A DNA stretch of 40,412 bases from Gloeocapsa sp. PCC 73106 (GTDB lineage Bacteria; Cyanobacteriota; Cyanobacteriia; Cyanobacteriales; Gloeocapsaceae), in NCBI RefSeq assembly GCF_000332035.1, contig NZ_ALVY01000196.1:1-40412 (forward strand), given 5' to 3'. Of the stretch, positions 18,374-27,012 are shown in pieces; within the stretch, counting starts at the first letter, position 1; the number at the start of each line of letters is the position of its first letter. Position numbers and translations under genes: made by a program. The notes below the pieces were generated by a model, which saw nothing but the letters and a program-made list of their open reading frames with translations, had not been told where the DNA came from and did not search any database.

Positions 18374-18784
18374 TCAAAAAATTCTCTCTAACAATTGTCT
18401 TCTTTTTTGCTCGAATTCTCCCTCGGAAATCAGTCCATCTTCTTTGAGTTGAGCCAATTCTCTGATAGTTTGGGCGATCGCCTGAACCTGACTGGGTTCC
18501 ATGGGAGTGACAAAAATTAGACCAGTAGAAGTTATTATCTGATTAAAACAGAGGTTAAATTGTTCCTCACTCTGGAAAAAATACCAAACACCATCGATGG
18601 TGGCGGCAATGCGAGGAATGGGTGTAGACCACAATAATAAATATACTAATCCCCATACAGGCTGTCCTAGATAAAACTTGTGTAATCCCGCTAGAGGAAT
18701 AGGAGAAATAACCCCCAAGAACGCCAAGATGATGGCAATATGACGACGTTTGGGTTGTTTTAACCAGGTTAAGATTCTTTGCAT
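18374..18784 (-). CDS. TM2-domain membrane protein with C-terminal SHOCT
   Basis: A 136-residue protein with an N-terminal TM2/NINE-type region (two hydrophobic helices at about 17-33 and 41-62 separated by GLHKFYLGQPVWG). A linker and a C-terminal SHOCT-like helix pair follow (IRELAQLKEDGLISEGEFEQKRRQLL). SHOCT is a short oligomerisation domain often found at protein ends. The cellular role is not known. It is convergent with comFB, 1 nt apart. Confidence 0.8.
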   Translation of the reverse strand: MQRILTWLKQPKRRHIAIILAFLGVISPIPLAGLHKFYLGQPVWGLVYLLLWSTPIPRIAATIDGVWYFFQSEEQFNLCFNQIITSTGLIFVTPMEPSQVQAIAQTIRELAQLKEDGLISEGEFEQKRRQLLERIF

Positions 18785-18862
18785 TAATAGGGTTTTCCGT
18801 ATTGTCTTGGCTTTTTCCCTTGTCCTAGAATAAATATAAAATAAAAATTATAAGGAAAAACC

Positions 18863-19174
18863 ATGGGATTCTTTGATTCTGAGATTGTACAGCAAGAAGC
18901 AAAAGATTTATTTCAAGAGTATCAAAGTCTGATGCAATTGGGGTCTGAATACGGTAAGTTCGACCGTGAGGGTAAAAAAATCTTTATTGACAAGATGGAA
19001 AATCTCATGGATCGCTACGAGATTTTTATGAAACGTTTTGAGCTTTCAGAAGATTTTATGGCCCAAATGACCATAGAACAACTGAAAAACCAATTAAATC
19101 AATTTGGGATTACCCCCAATCAGATGTTTCAGCAAATGCAGCTAACCCTAGAGAAAATGAAATCACAACTGTGA
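18863..19174 (+). CDS. DUF1825 family cyanobacterial protein
   Basis: A 103-residue, largely helical protein with MGFFDSEIVQQEAKDLFQEY at the start and a long MENLMDRYEIFMKRFELSEDF helix. The family is restricted mainly to cyanobacteria and no biochemical activity is established. Residues are highly charged with a Met/Gln-rich C terminus. No signal or membrane segment is visible. It ends 2 nt before the convergent end of the penicillin-binding protein gene. Confidence 0.85.
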   Translation: MGFFDSEIVQQEAKDLFQEYQSLMQLGSEYGKFDREGKKIFIDKMENLMDRYEIFMKRFELSEDFMAQMTIEQLKNQLNQFGITPNQMFQQMQLTLEKMKSQL

Positions 19175-19176
19175 AC

Positions 19177-21147
19177 CTATTCTTCCTCCACAGGGACAGG
19201 AAAGCGATCGGGGGCTAAAAACTCTTGCACAGGTTCATCTTTGAGTGCGTTAATCATAAATTGCCTCCAGATGGGTGCTGCGTGTTGACCCCCAGTTACG
19301 TCTTCTCCTAAAGGCTCAAACTGGTCGTTCCCCACCCATACCGCTGTAGCTAGTTGGGGCACGTAGCCTACAAACCACACATCTCTTTCTGAGCTGGTTG
19401 TACCCGTTTTGCCCGCTGCCGGACGATCAATATTGGCCGACATACCGGTACCTTGTGTAATTACTTTTTGTAATAAAACGTTAAGAGTAGCAGTAGCCCA
19501 TGGATCTAATACCTGTCTAGGCTTGGGACTATTGTCTAGTAAAAGCTCTCCTCTGGTGTTAGTAACACGTACAATCATCGTAGTATCAGAATGCCAACCA
19601 TTACTGGCAAAAGTAGCGTAAGCTCCTGCCATTTCCATAGGGGTCACTCCGAGAGAACCCAAAGGTAAAGAAGTAATTGGGATTAATTCGCTCTTAATCC
19701 CCAAGGCTCTAGACACTTCGATCACTCGGTCTAAAAGCAATTCCTCATCGCTACCCCATCGAGTTTGACCTAGTTTGACTACGGGAATATTGCGAGAATA
19801 AATTAAAGATTGTTCTAGAGAAATTTTACCAGCAAACTCTTCATCATAATTTTTCGGTTCATAGGGACCATCAATCTCCTCATAAATTACCTTGGTGTCT
19901 TCTAAGATGGTATCGGGTTTGTATTTACCCGTCGCTAAAGCCGCATAGTAAACAAAGGGTTTAAAAGATGACCCAGGCTGACGATTAGCTTGAGTCGCTC
20001 GATTAAATTGAGTTTTGTCATAACTGGTTCCACCCACTAAAACCTTGACAAAATGAGTCCGGGGATCTATCGCGACTAAGGCTATTTGGTCCGCGTTAAC
20101 GCCTTGAGCTCTTAGTTTTTGCTGCTCTTGGCGCACCAGAACCTCAGCCATCCTCTGTAAATCGTAATCAACGGTTGTCTGAATATACATTCCCCCCTGC
20201 TCGATGACTTCAGGAGTGAAATGGAGCTCCAACTCTTTTGTAACAGCGTCGGTGACATAAGGCAGTTCGCTTTTTACCCAAGCGGTGGGTTTGGCAAGCA
20301 ATAAGGGTTCTTCAAAAGCTAGTTTTTCTTGTTCGGCTGAAATCCAACCCAACTCTCGCAGGCGGCGCAGTACTACTTTTTGACGAGCTTTCGTAATCTG
20401 GTAGTTAATAAAAGGGCTATATTTTTCTGGGGCTTGGATTAAACCCGCCATCATCGCGGCTTCTGCTAAGGTCAATTCGGCTGCTGATTTACCAAAATAA
20501 CTCTCGGCGGCGGTTTGCACACCGTAGTTGTTGTGACCCCAATAGATATTATTCAGATATATTTCTAAAATTTCGTCTTTGTTAAAAACTTGCTCCAGTC
20601 GAATCGCTAAAACCGCTTCAGGAAGTTTTCGATTAAAAGTTCTCTCTTGAGTGAGAAAGAGATTTTTTACTAACTGCATCGTCAGGGTGGAAGCGCCTTC
20701 TACCACCTCTCCTTCTCGCAGATTAGATCTTAAAGCCCGTAAGATACTGTTAGGGTTGATCCCCTGGTGTTGATAAAAGTGACTATCTTCAATCGCCAGC
20801 ACTGCTAGTTTAAGATGAGGAGAAATTTCATCTAATTTGACTAGTTTGCGATTTTCTTCCCCATGAAAGGTGTCTATGAGCCTACCTTTGATATCATAGA
20901 TGTGGCTGGTTTGTTTGGGTACGTAGCTGTTGAGCAACCTCACGTCTGGCAAATTGCGAAAGCTAATGGCTAGACCTAATAATCCTCCTGCGACTACAGA
21001 ACCCACTAGGGTCGTTGCTCCCAACATGGTTATACCCGCCGTTTTGGCTACGTCCTTAAAAAAAGGACCCAAAGGTGGTAAAGGGTTTTGGCGAACTTTC
21101 TTTTTATCTACAGTGCTGTATGACACGATGGCTTTGATTCTCCTCAC
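19177..21147 (-). CDS. Class A penicillin-binding protein (PBP1A type)
   Basis: Bifunctional peptidoglycan glycosyltransferase and DD-transpeptidase of 656 residues. A cytoplasmic tail and one membrane helix (about 38-63) precede the GT51 domain, which has catalytic Glu at E120 in EDSHFYQHQG and the STLTMQLVKN motif. The transpeptidase has SxxK at S393-K396, SRN at 451-453, and KTG at 580-582. All active-site motifs are intact, so a working enzyme is expected. It builds the cell wall and fits with the nearby M23 peptidase and dapF, but not as one operon. Confidence 0.95.
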   Translation of the reverse strand: MRRIKAIVSYSTVDKKKVRQNPLPPLGPFFKDVAKTAGITMLGATTLVGSVVAGGLLGLAISFRNLPDVRLLNSYVPKQTSHIYDIKGRLIDTFHGEENRKLVKLDEISPHLKLAVLAIEDSHFYQHQGINPNSILRALRSNLREGEVVEGASTLTMQLVKNLFLTQERTFNRKLPEAVLAIRLEQVFNKDEILEIYLNNIYWGHNNYGVQTAAESYFGKSAAELTLAEAAMMAGLIQAPEKYSPFINYQITKARQKVVLRRLRELGWISAEQEKLAFEEPLLLAKPTAWVKSELPYVTDAVTKELELHFTPEVIEQGGMYIQTTVDYDLQRMAEVLVRQEQQKLRAQGVNADQIALVAIDPRTHFVKVLVGGTSYDKTQFNRATQANRQPGSSFKPFVYYAALATGKYKPDTILEDTKVIYEEIDGPYEPKNYDEEFAGKISLEQSLIYSRNIPVVKLGQTRWGSDEELLLDRVIEVSRALGIKSELIPITSLPLGSLGVTPMEMAGAYATFASNGWHSDTTMIVRVTNTRGELLLDNSPKPRQVLDPWATATLNVLLQKVITQGTGMSANIDRPAAGKTGTTSSERDVWFVGYVPQLATAVWVGNDQFEPLGEDVTGGQHAAPIWRQFMINALKDEPVQEFLAPDRFPVPVEEE

Positions 21148-21448
21148 TCCACAAAAAAATTACCCCGACTTCTGGTGTCTAGGGCTAGTTTATCAAAAAA
21201 AACTCTCGCTTCGGGTCTAAAATTAACAAACTTATCAAAAAATAGCTAGGAGACCATGGCGCTGATTTTAAGTGCGAGTAGGATGTCAACATGATACAAT
21301 TGAGCAAAGGCATAAATTAATAGATATTGGCGCGATCGCACCCACTGGAAATTCGAAGGACATTCACTTCCAGCAACGGAAAGAGCAGCTAAACTTAAAA
21401 GCTTTTGTAGTTAAATAGGCGCCTTCTTCAACCAAGCTCAAGAATTAT
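21148..21448. other. 301-bp intergenic region without a recognised gene
   Basis: The gap divides the minus-strand PBP gene from the plus-strand rlmB. I see no ORF above 20 codons with protein-like content. A weak stem-loop may form from CTGGAA (21345-21350) and TTCCAG (21368-21373). One HIP1-like GCGATCGC occurs inside. It presumably holds the promoters of both neighbours, but no clear -35/-10 pair was recognised. Confidence 0.4.
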
Positions 21449-22333
21449 ATGAATGAACGCAATAATAGAAGTATTCGACTGAAAAATCCCAGATTTCAGA
21501 CTAGAGAAAACTTGAGACCAAAACCTCAGGAAAAAGAAACAGAAGATTTGGATTTAATCTACGGACGTCATCCGGTGATATCTCTGCTCAACAGCGATCG
21601 CCAGGTCAATCGTATTTGGATTACAGCCAAACTCCACTACGATCCCCGCTTTTACCCTCTGATCTCAACGGCTAAAACTAAGGGTACCGTCATCGATGAG
21701 GTAGAAATGTCTCGTCTGGATTACATTACCCATAATGCTAATCATCAAGGGATCGCCGCTCAAGTTTCCCCCTACGTCTATACCGAGTTAGAAGATCTAA
21801 TTATTCAAGCTAAAGCTAAAAGCGACGCTCCAGTATTAGTAATTCTAGATGGGATCAATGATCCCCAAAATCTAGGGGCGATTATACGTAGTACAGAAGC
21901 GATGGGCGCTCAAGGCGTAATTATTCCCCAGCGTCGCGCCGCAGGGATAACCTCCGCCGTAGTTAAAACTGCCGCAGGTGCTTTGGAACATCTATCGGTA
22001 GCTCGCGTCGTTAATCTCTCACGCGCTCTAGAACAACTCAAAGAGGCTGGATTTTGGATTTATGGGACCTCTTGTGAAAATGGGAAATTACTACAAGAAA
22101 CCGAAATTACTGGGGCGATTGGCTTAGTAGTCGGATCAGAAGCAGAGGGATTGAGTCTATTGACACAACGCTACTGTGATGTACTAATATCCATACCTCT
22201 ATCAGGAAAGACACCAAGTCTCAATGCTTCGGTAGCTACCGCGATCGCTCTCTATGAAATTTATCGTCAGCGTTCAACTGATAAGCTTTATCTGAAATCT
22301 GTGCCTGAAAATACTTTTCAAAAAGAGAATTAA
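21449..22333 (+). CDS. rlmB: 23S rRNA 2'-O-methyltransferase (RlmB/TrmH-type SPOUT)
   Basis: A SPOUT methyltransferase that probably 2'-O-methylates a guanosine of 23S rRNA (G2251 in E. coli). A basic N-terminal extension of about 34 residues precedes the substrate-binding domain beginning LIYGRHPV. The three SpoU motifs are present: N141[15 protein letters not shown] (227-234) and SLNASVA (257-263). The length of 294 is consistent. Specificity for G2251 is inferred from family. Confidence 0.9.
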   Translation: MNERNNRSIRLKNPRFQTRENLRPKPQEKETEDLDLIYGRHPVISLLNSDRQVNRIWITAKLHYDPRFYPLISTAKTKGTVIDEVEMSRLDYITHNANHQGIAAQVSPYVYTELEDLIIQAKAKSDAPVLVILDGINDPQNLGAIIRSTEAMGAQGVIIPQRRAAGITSAVVKTAAGALEHLSVARVVNLSRALEQLKEAGFWIYGTSCENGKLLQETEITGAIGLVVGSEAEGLSLLTQRYCDVLISIPLSGKTPSLNASVATAIALYEIYRQRSTDKLYLKSVPENTFQKEN

Positions 22334-22417
22334 GCGATATAAATAAAGTAAAGAAATATAAAGCTCGATTAGCCCACCCCCATTCAAATAAACCACCATT
22401 ACACTGAGGAACAACAA

Positions 22418-22690
22418 ATGAAAGAGCTTATGATTGAGATTGTCAACTTTTTAGGGTTGGCTTACTGGGTAGAGATAGTCACCGAAACCCCCAAATGTAC
22501 TTATTATTTTGGACCTTTTTTACAAGCTAAAGCAGCCGAAAACGCCACAGAAGGCTACTTAGAAGATTTGAAAAACGAAGGCGCCTCGGGGATCAAAGTA
22601 CAAGTAAAGCGCTGCAAACCCGGAGACTTAACCATATTTGATGAATATGAGGGAAAAAAAACTAAAAGTGCGATCCCTAGTTTTACCTAA
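22418..22690 (+). CDS. DUF1816 family cyanobacterial protein
   Basis: A 90-residue protein starting MKELMIEIVNFLGLAYWVEI, with a central CTYYFGPF motif and a GASGIKVQVKRCKPGDLT strand. The family is limited to cyanobacteria and is of unknown function. The short size and small-domain pattern recall linker-like or regulatory proteins, but I do not infer a role. The stop overlaps the end of an open frame on the other strand by 3 nt. Confidence 0.85.
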   Translation: MKELMIEIVNFLGLAYWVEIVTETPKCTYYFGPFLQAKAAENATEGYLEDLKNEGASGIKVQVKRCKPGDLTIFDEYEGKKTKSAIPSFT

Positions 22691-22845
22691 ACCTCTTTGC
22701 ATAAGCTATATATTCCCAAAGCTAAATCCTTATATATATAAATTTCAGGTCCATGATCATTGCTTTCAACGCCATATATGACAATCCCCTCGCCTTGATG
22801 GGTAAGGGGTGTAGAAACAACGAGCTCAATTAAAAACTGTATCTT
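22687..22845 (-). pseudogene. Possible gene remnant downstream of the molybdopterin oxidoreductase
   Basis: On the minus strand this stretch reads as an uninterrupted, protein-like segment in a frame different from the upstream oxidoreductase: KIQFLIELVVSTPLTHQGEG, then a region with IVIYGVESNDHGPEIYIY and KDLALGIYSLCKEV, then a stop. It has no ATG start, and GTG/TTG starts are not placed well. It may be the end of a lost gene or a small protein with an unusual start. I do not recognise the family. It could also be chance. Confidence 0.3.
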
Positions 22846-23423
22846 TCTTCTTGCCAAGGTTCTCCCCTAGAATGATAACCGTTGCGTTCCCAAAAGCCAA
22901 GCTCTGGTTGAGCTAACAATTGGATTCCATTAATCCATTTAGCACTTTTCCAGGCGTAAAGATGGGGAACTACAAGTCTGACAGGTCCCCCATGGTCTGA
23001 GGGAAGAGGTTCTTGGAACAGTCGATGAGCTAAAAAGTTATCTTCAAGAGCAAAATCTGACCAATCTAAGTTGGTAGTGTAACCCCCGTAGCAATGTAAC
23101 ATAACGTGCTTAGGCGGCTCGGTTATTTCTACTAATTCTAAAAAATCGGTTACTTTGACGCCAGTCCACTGTACATCTAATTTAGACCAACGCGTGACAC
23201 AATGAAAATCAGCAGTAAATTCCGATTGAGGTAAGTTCAGGAGATCCGACCAAGAAAAAATTTTCTGTTTCGCTAAACCCCAAACTCTTAATTCCCAATC
23301 GATAAAGTCAATCTTGGGTGTTTCTCCATAGGTAAGTACAGGAAACCCTTTAGTAAGATGTTGACCTGGGGGAACGCGATCGCTCATGGACGAGTCCGGT
23401 TTTTGAAAAAACTTTCCTAACAT
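22830..23423 (-). CDS. Sulfite oxidase-like molybdopterin oxidoreductase
   Basis: A 197-residue member of the SUOX/MsrP-like molybdopterin fold. The Mo-coordinating cysteine is C75 in FHCVTRWS. Later motifs include HCYGGYTTNLDWSD, HGGPVRLVVPHLYAWKSAKW and the terminal GFWERNGYHSRGEPWQEERY, all typical of this small cytoplasmic group. There is no signal peptide, so it is probably cytoplasmic. The natural electron donor is unknown. Confidence 0.88.
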   Translation of the reverse strand: MLGKFFQKPDSSMSDRVPPGQHLTKGFPVLTYGETPKIDFIDWELRVWGLAKQKIFSWSDLLNLPQSEFTADFHCVTRWSKLDVQWTGVKVTDFLELVEITEPPKHVMLHCYGGYTTNLDWSDFALEDNFLAHRLFQEPLPSDHGGPVRLVVPHLYAWKSAKWINGIQLLAQPELGFWERNGYHSRGEPWQEERYSF

Positions 23424-23475
23424 AATACTAGTTAACGAATTGGAGCCAGGATGTTGTAGTAGAGAAAAGTGATGA

Positions 23476-23518
23476 GGTTTTAGGTCATATACAATTGACT
23501 TAGTTAAAACCTAAAACC
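23476..23518 (-). terminator. Long-looped inverted repeat after rpmF
   Basis: A perfect 10-bp inverted repeat (GGTTTTAGGT at 23476-23485, ACCTAAAACC at 23509-23518) with a 23-nt loop lies just 3' of rpmF and just 5' of the molybdopterin gene start. It lacks a strong T-tract, so it may be a terminator, a regulatory hairpin or a small palindromic repeat. Confidence 0.35.
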
Positions 23519-23527
23519 ATTGAAGTT

Positions 23528-23704
23528 TTATTCCTCTTCAGATTCTTCTTCATCCTGAGGATAGATAAAGCCTTTGGAACGACCCGTTAGTACCGATTTT
23601 CCGAGAGAGAGTGCTTTTTGGGCTTCTACAGCTGCTTTGTGCTTCCAGTGGGCTTTACGTTGATCGCGTTTTGATTTTGAGGTTTTCTTCTTAGGGACTG
23701 CCAT
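23528..23704 (-). CDS. rpmF: 50S ribosomal protein L32
   Basis: A 58-residue protein read from ATG at 23704: [20 protein letters not shown], then [20 protein letters not shown] and an acidic tail. The N-terminal [14 protein letters not shown] is the signature of bacterial/plastid L32, lacking the zinc cysteines as in cyanobacteria. The length matches. The Pmp3-like gene lies upstream on the same strand, 43 nt away. Confidence 0.95.
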   Translation of the reverse strand: MAVPKKKTSKSKRDQRKAHWKHKAAVEAQKALSLGKSVLTGRSKGFIYPQDEEESEEE

Positions 23705-23747
23705 TTTTTGATCTCTAACAATAGGGCTTATATATTATAACTCTTTG

Positions 23748-23912
23748 TTATTTTCTAGCGATAATCCAAATGGCGTGTACAAGTCCGGCAATGTACAACC
23801 CAAGTATAGTTAACAGTATATTAATCCAAAAGTCTTTACCGAGCCCAACCTTTAAAAAAACACCGAGAGGAGGTAATAAGATCGCACAAATGATCTTAAT
23901 CCAATTACTCAT
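23748..23912 (-). CDS. YqaE/Pmp3-family small membrane protein
   Basis: A 54-residue protein with two hydrophobic helices: SNWIKIICAILLPPLGVFLK, a short polar loop LGKDFWIN, then ILLTILGLYIAGLVHAIWII. The LPPLGV and GLYIAGLVHAIWI motifs define the YqaE/Pmp3 (UPF0057) group of small membrane proteins linked with ion homeostasis or membrane stress in other organisms. Its position upstream of rpmF on the minus strand could reflect cotranscription. Confidence 0.88.
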   Translation of the reverse strand: MSNWIKIICAILLPPLGVFLKVGLGKDFWINILLTILGLYIAGLVHAIWIIARK

Positions 23913-23987
23913 AGAAATATTTCTCCAATGGCAATGATATATATTTAGATTGTACTATTTATGGTAACGGTTAGGAAAAATCCCACA

Positions 23988-24899
23988 ATGGTCTTATTTT
24001 ATACAGTAGACGTCTTTACCAATCAGATTTTTGGCGGCAATCCTCTGGCTGTTATTCCTGAAGCTAAGGGATTAACAGGGGAACAGATGCAGCGAATTGC
24101 TAAAGAATTTAATCTTTCAGAAACTGTATTTGTGCTACCTCCTCAGAACCCAGAAAATAGCTATCGTCTCCGTATTTTTACGCCCCAAACAGAGTTACCC
24201 TTTGCTGGACATCCTACTTTGGGAACCGCATATATTCTCAGCCTTATTTCTCCGGTGTCTTCTCTGATTTTTGAAGAAGGAGTCGGTCCGATCACAGTAG
24301 CGATCGCCCTTGAAAATGGTGTACCCGTTTATACTGAATTGCTCTCAGCTCAAATGCCAGAATACGGACCATCACCGCCAGAAATAGAGGAATTAGCCCC
24401 CGTTTTAGGCTTAGATCCTCAAGATATCGGGGTGGATAATTATCAGCCTGCTGCTGTTTCTTGTGGTTTACCCTTTTTATTTGTACCTTTGCGTAATTTG
24501 AACGCTATAGCCAGAGCAAGACTTAATCGACAACTTTGGGAAAGAGTCTTAGCCTCTTATTGGGCGCCCCATGTCTACCTGTTCACCCGGGAAACCCTAG
24601 CACCAGAGGTAGATATTCACGCGCGGATGTTCGCTCCCGCTTTAGGGATAGAAGAAGATCCTGCTACGGGTTCAGCAGCTGCGGCTTTGGGGGGTTATTT
24701 AGCTATCAACAACTCAGTTTTAGAGGGAAAGAAACAGTGGCAAATCGAACAAGGTATAGAGATGGGACGTCCCAGCCGTTTGAGAGTTACCACAATTTTT
24801 AGTGGTGGTCAAATCACGGCGATTAAGGTAGGTGGAAGTTCGGTACTGGTTAGCGAGGGTCATCTCATTGTCACAAATTCTTCGGCGGAACTAGGATGA
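23988..24899 (+). CDS. PhzF-family isomerase-like protein
   Basis: A homologue of PhzF, which isomerises a dihydro-anthranilate intermediate in phenazine synthesis; most bacterial relatives have unknown substrates. The catalytic Glu is E45 in FNLSETVFV when counted from ATG 23988, the numbering used for PhzF. GHPTLGTA and EEDPATGSAAAALG are the family motifs. The frame extends 9 codons to ATG 23961, but 23988 has a better ribosome site (AGGA at 23973) and the right numbering. Its 3' end overlaps the gor stop region by 40 nt. Confidence 0.87.
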   Translation: MVLFYTVDVFTNQIFGGNPLAVIPEAKGLTGEQMQRIAKEFNLSETVFVLPPQNPENSYRLRIFTPQTELPFAGHPTLGTAYILSLISPVSSLIFEEGVGPITVAIALENGVPVYTELLSAQMPEYGPSPPEIEELAPVLGLDPQDIGVDNYQPAAVSCGLPFLFVPLRNLNAIARARLNRQLWERVLASYWAPHVYLFTRETLAPEVDIHARMFAPALGIEEDPATGSAAAALGGYLAINNSVLEGKKQWQIEQGIEMGRPSRLRVTTIFSGGQITAIKVGGSSVLVSEGHLIVTNSSAELG

Positions 24900-26218
24900 A
24901 TTCCTACAGTAGCGTCAAAATCGGCTTTGGTTGCTCCCATTTTCACTGCTATAGCTATTCCTTGGATGATTTCGGCGGCGTGATCGCCTACCATATGGGC
25001 GCCGAGAACCCTATCGGTGGCTTTTTCCACGACTAACTTCATGAGGGTTTTTTCGTCTTTACCAGGGAGTACGTAGTACATTGGACGAAATTTAGTGCTA
25101 TAAACAACGATCGCCTCTTCTCCATAGCGAGATTTAGCCTGAGTTTCAGTTAAACCAACAGTAGCGGCTTCTGGGGTACTAAAAACGGCGGAGGGAACGT
25201 TTTCATGACTCATCAGGCGGGGTTGACCACCGAATTCACTATCAGCAAAGGCGCGCCCTTCGTTAATGGCTACAGGGGTTAGATTGATGCGATCTGTGCA
25301 GTCTCCCACCGCGTAGATGTTGGGTTGGGAAGTACGACTATACTCATCTACTGCGATCGCGCCCTTTTTGACTTCTATTCCGGCGTTTTCTAAACCAATA
25401 CCCTCTATATTCGGTTTTCTCCCGGTAGCGGCTAAACCTACTGCGTCTACTAGTACGATTTCTGAGTCTGGTTTTCCTTCTGTTTTTAGGTGTACTTTTA
25501 GTCCATCGGCAGTTTTCTCGATGGCGGTGGGTACGGTACGAGTGAGGATCTTAATACCGTGCTTCTCCATTTCTTCCTGAATAGTGGTGCGAATATCTTC
25601 GTCAAAACCCCGCAGAATTTTGTCTTGGCGCACTATTTGGATAACTTTGGTGCCTAAATGGTGCATAATACAAGAGAATTCTACACCAATATAACCTGCG
25701 CCAATCACGAGGATATTTTGGGGTTGTTGGGGCAATTCGAACATAGCATCAGAAATGACGGCGTGCTCTATACCCGGTAGCTCTGGTTTGACAGGGTGTC
25801 CCCCCACAGCGATTAAGATCTTATCTGCGGTAATTTTTTGCTCTCCCACTTCTACGGTATGGGTATCTAGGAGTTTGGCGTAAGCAGGAAAAAGCTGAAC
25901 TTGGGAGTTATCTAACATCTTCTGATAAATACCATTGAGACGGATAACTTCCTGATTAACCGCGGTAATCATTTTGGACCAGTTGAGGGTACTACTGACT
26001 GGACTCCAGCCATAGCCCTCAGCTTCGGCGAATTGAGCGGGAAAATGAGAAGCGAAGACCATTAATTTTTTGGGGACGCAACCTCGGTTAACGCAGGTTC
26101 CTCCGAGTCGGTCTACTTCGGCTACACCTACTTTAGCACCATATTGAGCTGCGCGTCGAGCTGTAGCAATTCCACCGGAACCACCACCAATCACGAATAA
26201 ATCAAAATCATAACTCAT
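24860..26218 (-). CDS. gor: Glutathione-disulfide reductase
   Basis: FAD/NADPH flavoenzyme of the pyridine nucleotide-disulfide family, keeping glutathione reduced. FAD motif GGGSGGIATA (11-20); redox pair C42 and C47 in TCVNRGCVPKK; NAD(P) motif GAGYIGVEFSC; and the C-terminal HPSSAEE with H441 and E446 as the catalytic base pair. Length 452. It lies beside a peroxiredoxin gene and a PerR-type regulator, forming a redox stress cluster. Confidence 0.94.
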   Translation of the reverse strand: MSYDFDLFVIGGGSGGIATARRAAQYGAKVGVAEVDRLGGTCVNRGCVPKKLMVFASHFPAQFAEAEGYGWSPVSSTLNWSKMITAVNQEVIRLNGIYQKMLDNSQVQLFPAYAKLLDTHTVEVGEQKITADKILIAVGGHPVKPELPGIEHAVISDAMFELPQQPQNILVIGAGYIGVEFSCIMHHLGTKVIQIVRQDKILRGFDEDIRTTIQEEMEKHGIKILTRTVPTAIEKTADGLKVHLKTEGKPDSEIVLVDAVGLAATGRKPNIEGIGLENAGIEVKKGAIAVDEYSRTSQPNIYAVGDCTDRINLTPVAINEGRAFADSEFGGQPRLMSHENVPSAVFSTPEAATVGLTETQAKSRYGEEAIVVYSTKFRPMYYVLPGKDEKTLMKLVVEKATDRVLGAHMVGDHAAEIIQGIAIAVKMGATKADFDATVGIHPSSAEEFVTMR

Positions 26219-26264
26219 ATATTTATAGCAATATTTATGGGTTTGTTCGAGCTGGGTTAATTCT

Positions 26265-26285
26265 TCCCCCTGATTAGGGGGGAAT
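26265..26285 (-). terminator. Hairpin between prx and gor
   Basis: A GC-rich stem (CCCCCT at 26266-26271 with AGGGGG at 26276-26281 and flanking TT/AA) with a 4-nt loop lies in the 75-nt gap after the peroxiredoxin stop. No long T-tract follows on the minus strand, so it may attenuate transcription into gor or stabilise an mRNA end. Confidence 0.45.
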
Positions 26286-26293
26286 CAAGACAA

Positions 26294-26866
26294 TTAACCT
26301 ACAAATGCTTTACGGGGTTCAGAAACTCCAGCAGATTGAGTACCTTTGAGATAAGCTAGCATGGTGTCAGCGTCAGAGACTTCAAAGGGATCGGCGGGAC
26401 AGTTATCACCGAAGTCGGGTTCTATGAACATTTTTTCGATTTTGCAGTCGTCGACTAGCATCGAATAACGCCAAGAACGCATACCGAAACCAACGTTAGA
26501 CTTTTCTACTAGCATACCCATTTTGCGGGTAAATTCGCCGTTGCCATCGGGAAGCAATAACACGTTTTCAGCGCCAATTTGTTTACCCCATTGGAACATA
26601 ACGAAGGCGTCATTCACTGATACACAAATGATTTTATCAATTCCTAGAGCGGTAAATTCGCTATAGAGTTCTTCGTAACGAGGTAAGTGATTGGAGGAAC
26701 AGGTGGGTGTAAAAGCTCCAGGTAAGGAAAAGACAATAACCTTTTTGCCACCAAAAATTTCTTGAGTCGTTTGATCTTGCCAACGATAAGGATTAGGACC
26801 GTCTACGGATTCGTCGCGTACGCGGGTTTTAAAAGTGACTTCAGGCACACGTTCAGTTACTGGCAT
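26294..26866 (-). CDS. Type II peroxiredoxin (AhpC/TSA family, PrxII/Prx5 type)
   Basis: A 190-residue thiol peroxidase that reduces hydrogen peroxide and alkyl hydroperoxides. The peroxidatic Cys is C56 in [17 protein letters not shown], the type-II motif. Additional cysteines at 81, 141 and 156 could resolve or regenerate. There is no glutaredoxin fusion. It is divergently arranged with a PerR-type gene, as for Synechocystis sll1621/slr1738, from which control by PerR is inferred. Confidence 0.92.
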   Translation of the reverse strand: MPVTERVPEVTFKTRVRDESVDGPNPYRWQDQTTQEIFGGKKVIVFSLPGAFTPTCSSNHLPRYEELYSEFTALGIDKIICVSVNDAFVMFQWGKQIGAENVLLLPDGNGEFTRKMGMLVEKSNVGFGMRSWRYSMLVDDCKIEKMFIEPDFGDNCPADPFEVSDADTMLAYLKGTQSAGVSEPRKAFVG

Positions 26867-26919
26867 ATTTACCTCTTTAAGTAAAACTACTTTATAATCA
26901 GTCTTTGCTGATACTATTC

Positions 26920-26948
26920 AGAATAATTCTTATTTAAGAATAAGTCAA
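26920..26948 (-). promoter_or_regulatory. Likely sigma-70 promoter of the peroxiredoxin gene
   Basis: On the minus strand a -35 TTGACT (26948-26943) and a -10 TATTCT (26925-26920) are separated by exactly 17 nt. The start codon is 54 nt further on. The spacer contains the palindrome at 26926-26941, so a bound repressor would block polymerase. Confidence 0.65.
26926..26941. promoter_or_regulatory. Candidate PerR operator (16-nt palindrome)
   Basis: The sequence ATTCTTATTTAAGAAT is a perfect inverted repeat with a 2-nt centre. It sits in the spacer of the peroxiredoxin promoter and 71 nt upstream of the perR start. The AT-rich, A/T-symmetric form is compatible with Fur/PerR boxes (e.g. TTATAAT-ATTATAA types) but is not identical. 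A TATAAT at 26978-26983 is a probable -10 of perR. Confidence 0.55.
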
Positions 26949-27012
26949 TAGTAATAATTACTTATTTTAAAGAATGTTATAATGATCAAATTAAATCATA
27001 AATTGAATAAAA

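Noticed and set aside
21345-21373. Structured RNA in the PBP/rlmB gap
   Set aside because: Only a 6-bp stem with a long loop, and no Yfr1-type ACTCCTCACAC motif or other known RNA feature was found.
25317-25580. Plus-strand 87-codon frame inside gor
   Set aside because: A shadow frame opposite the conserved flavoprotein sequence, with no start context or family resemblance.
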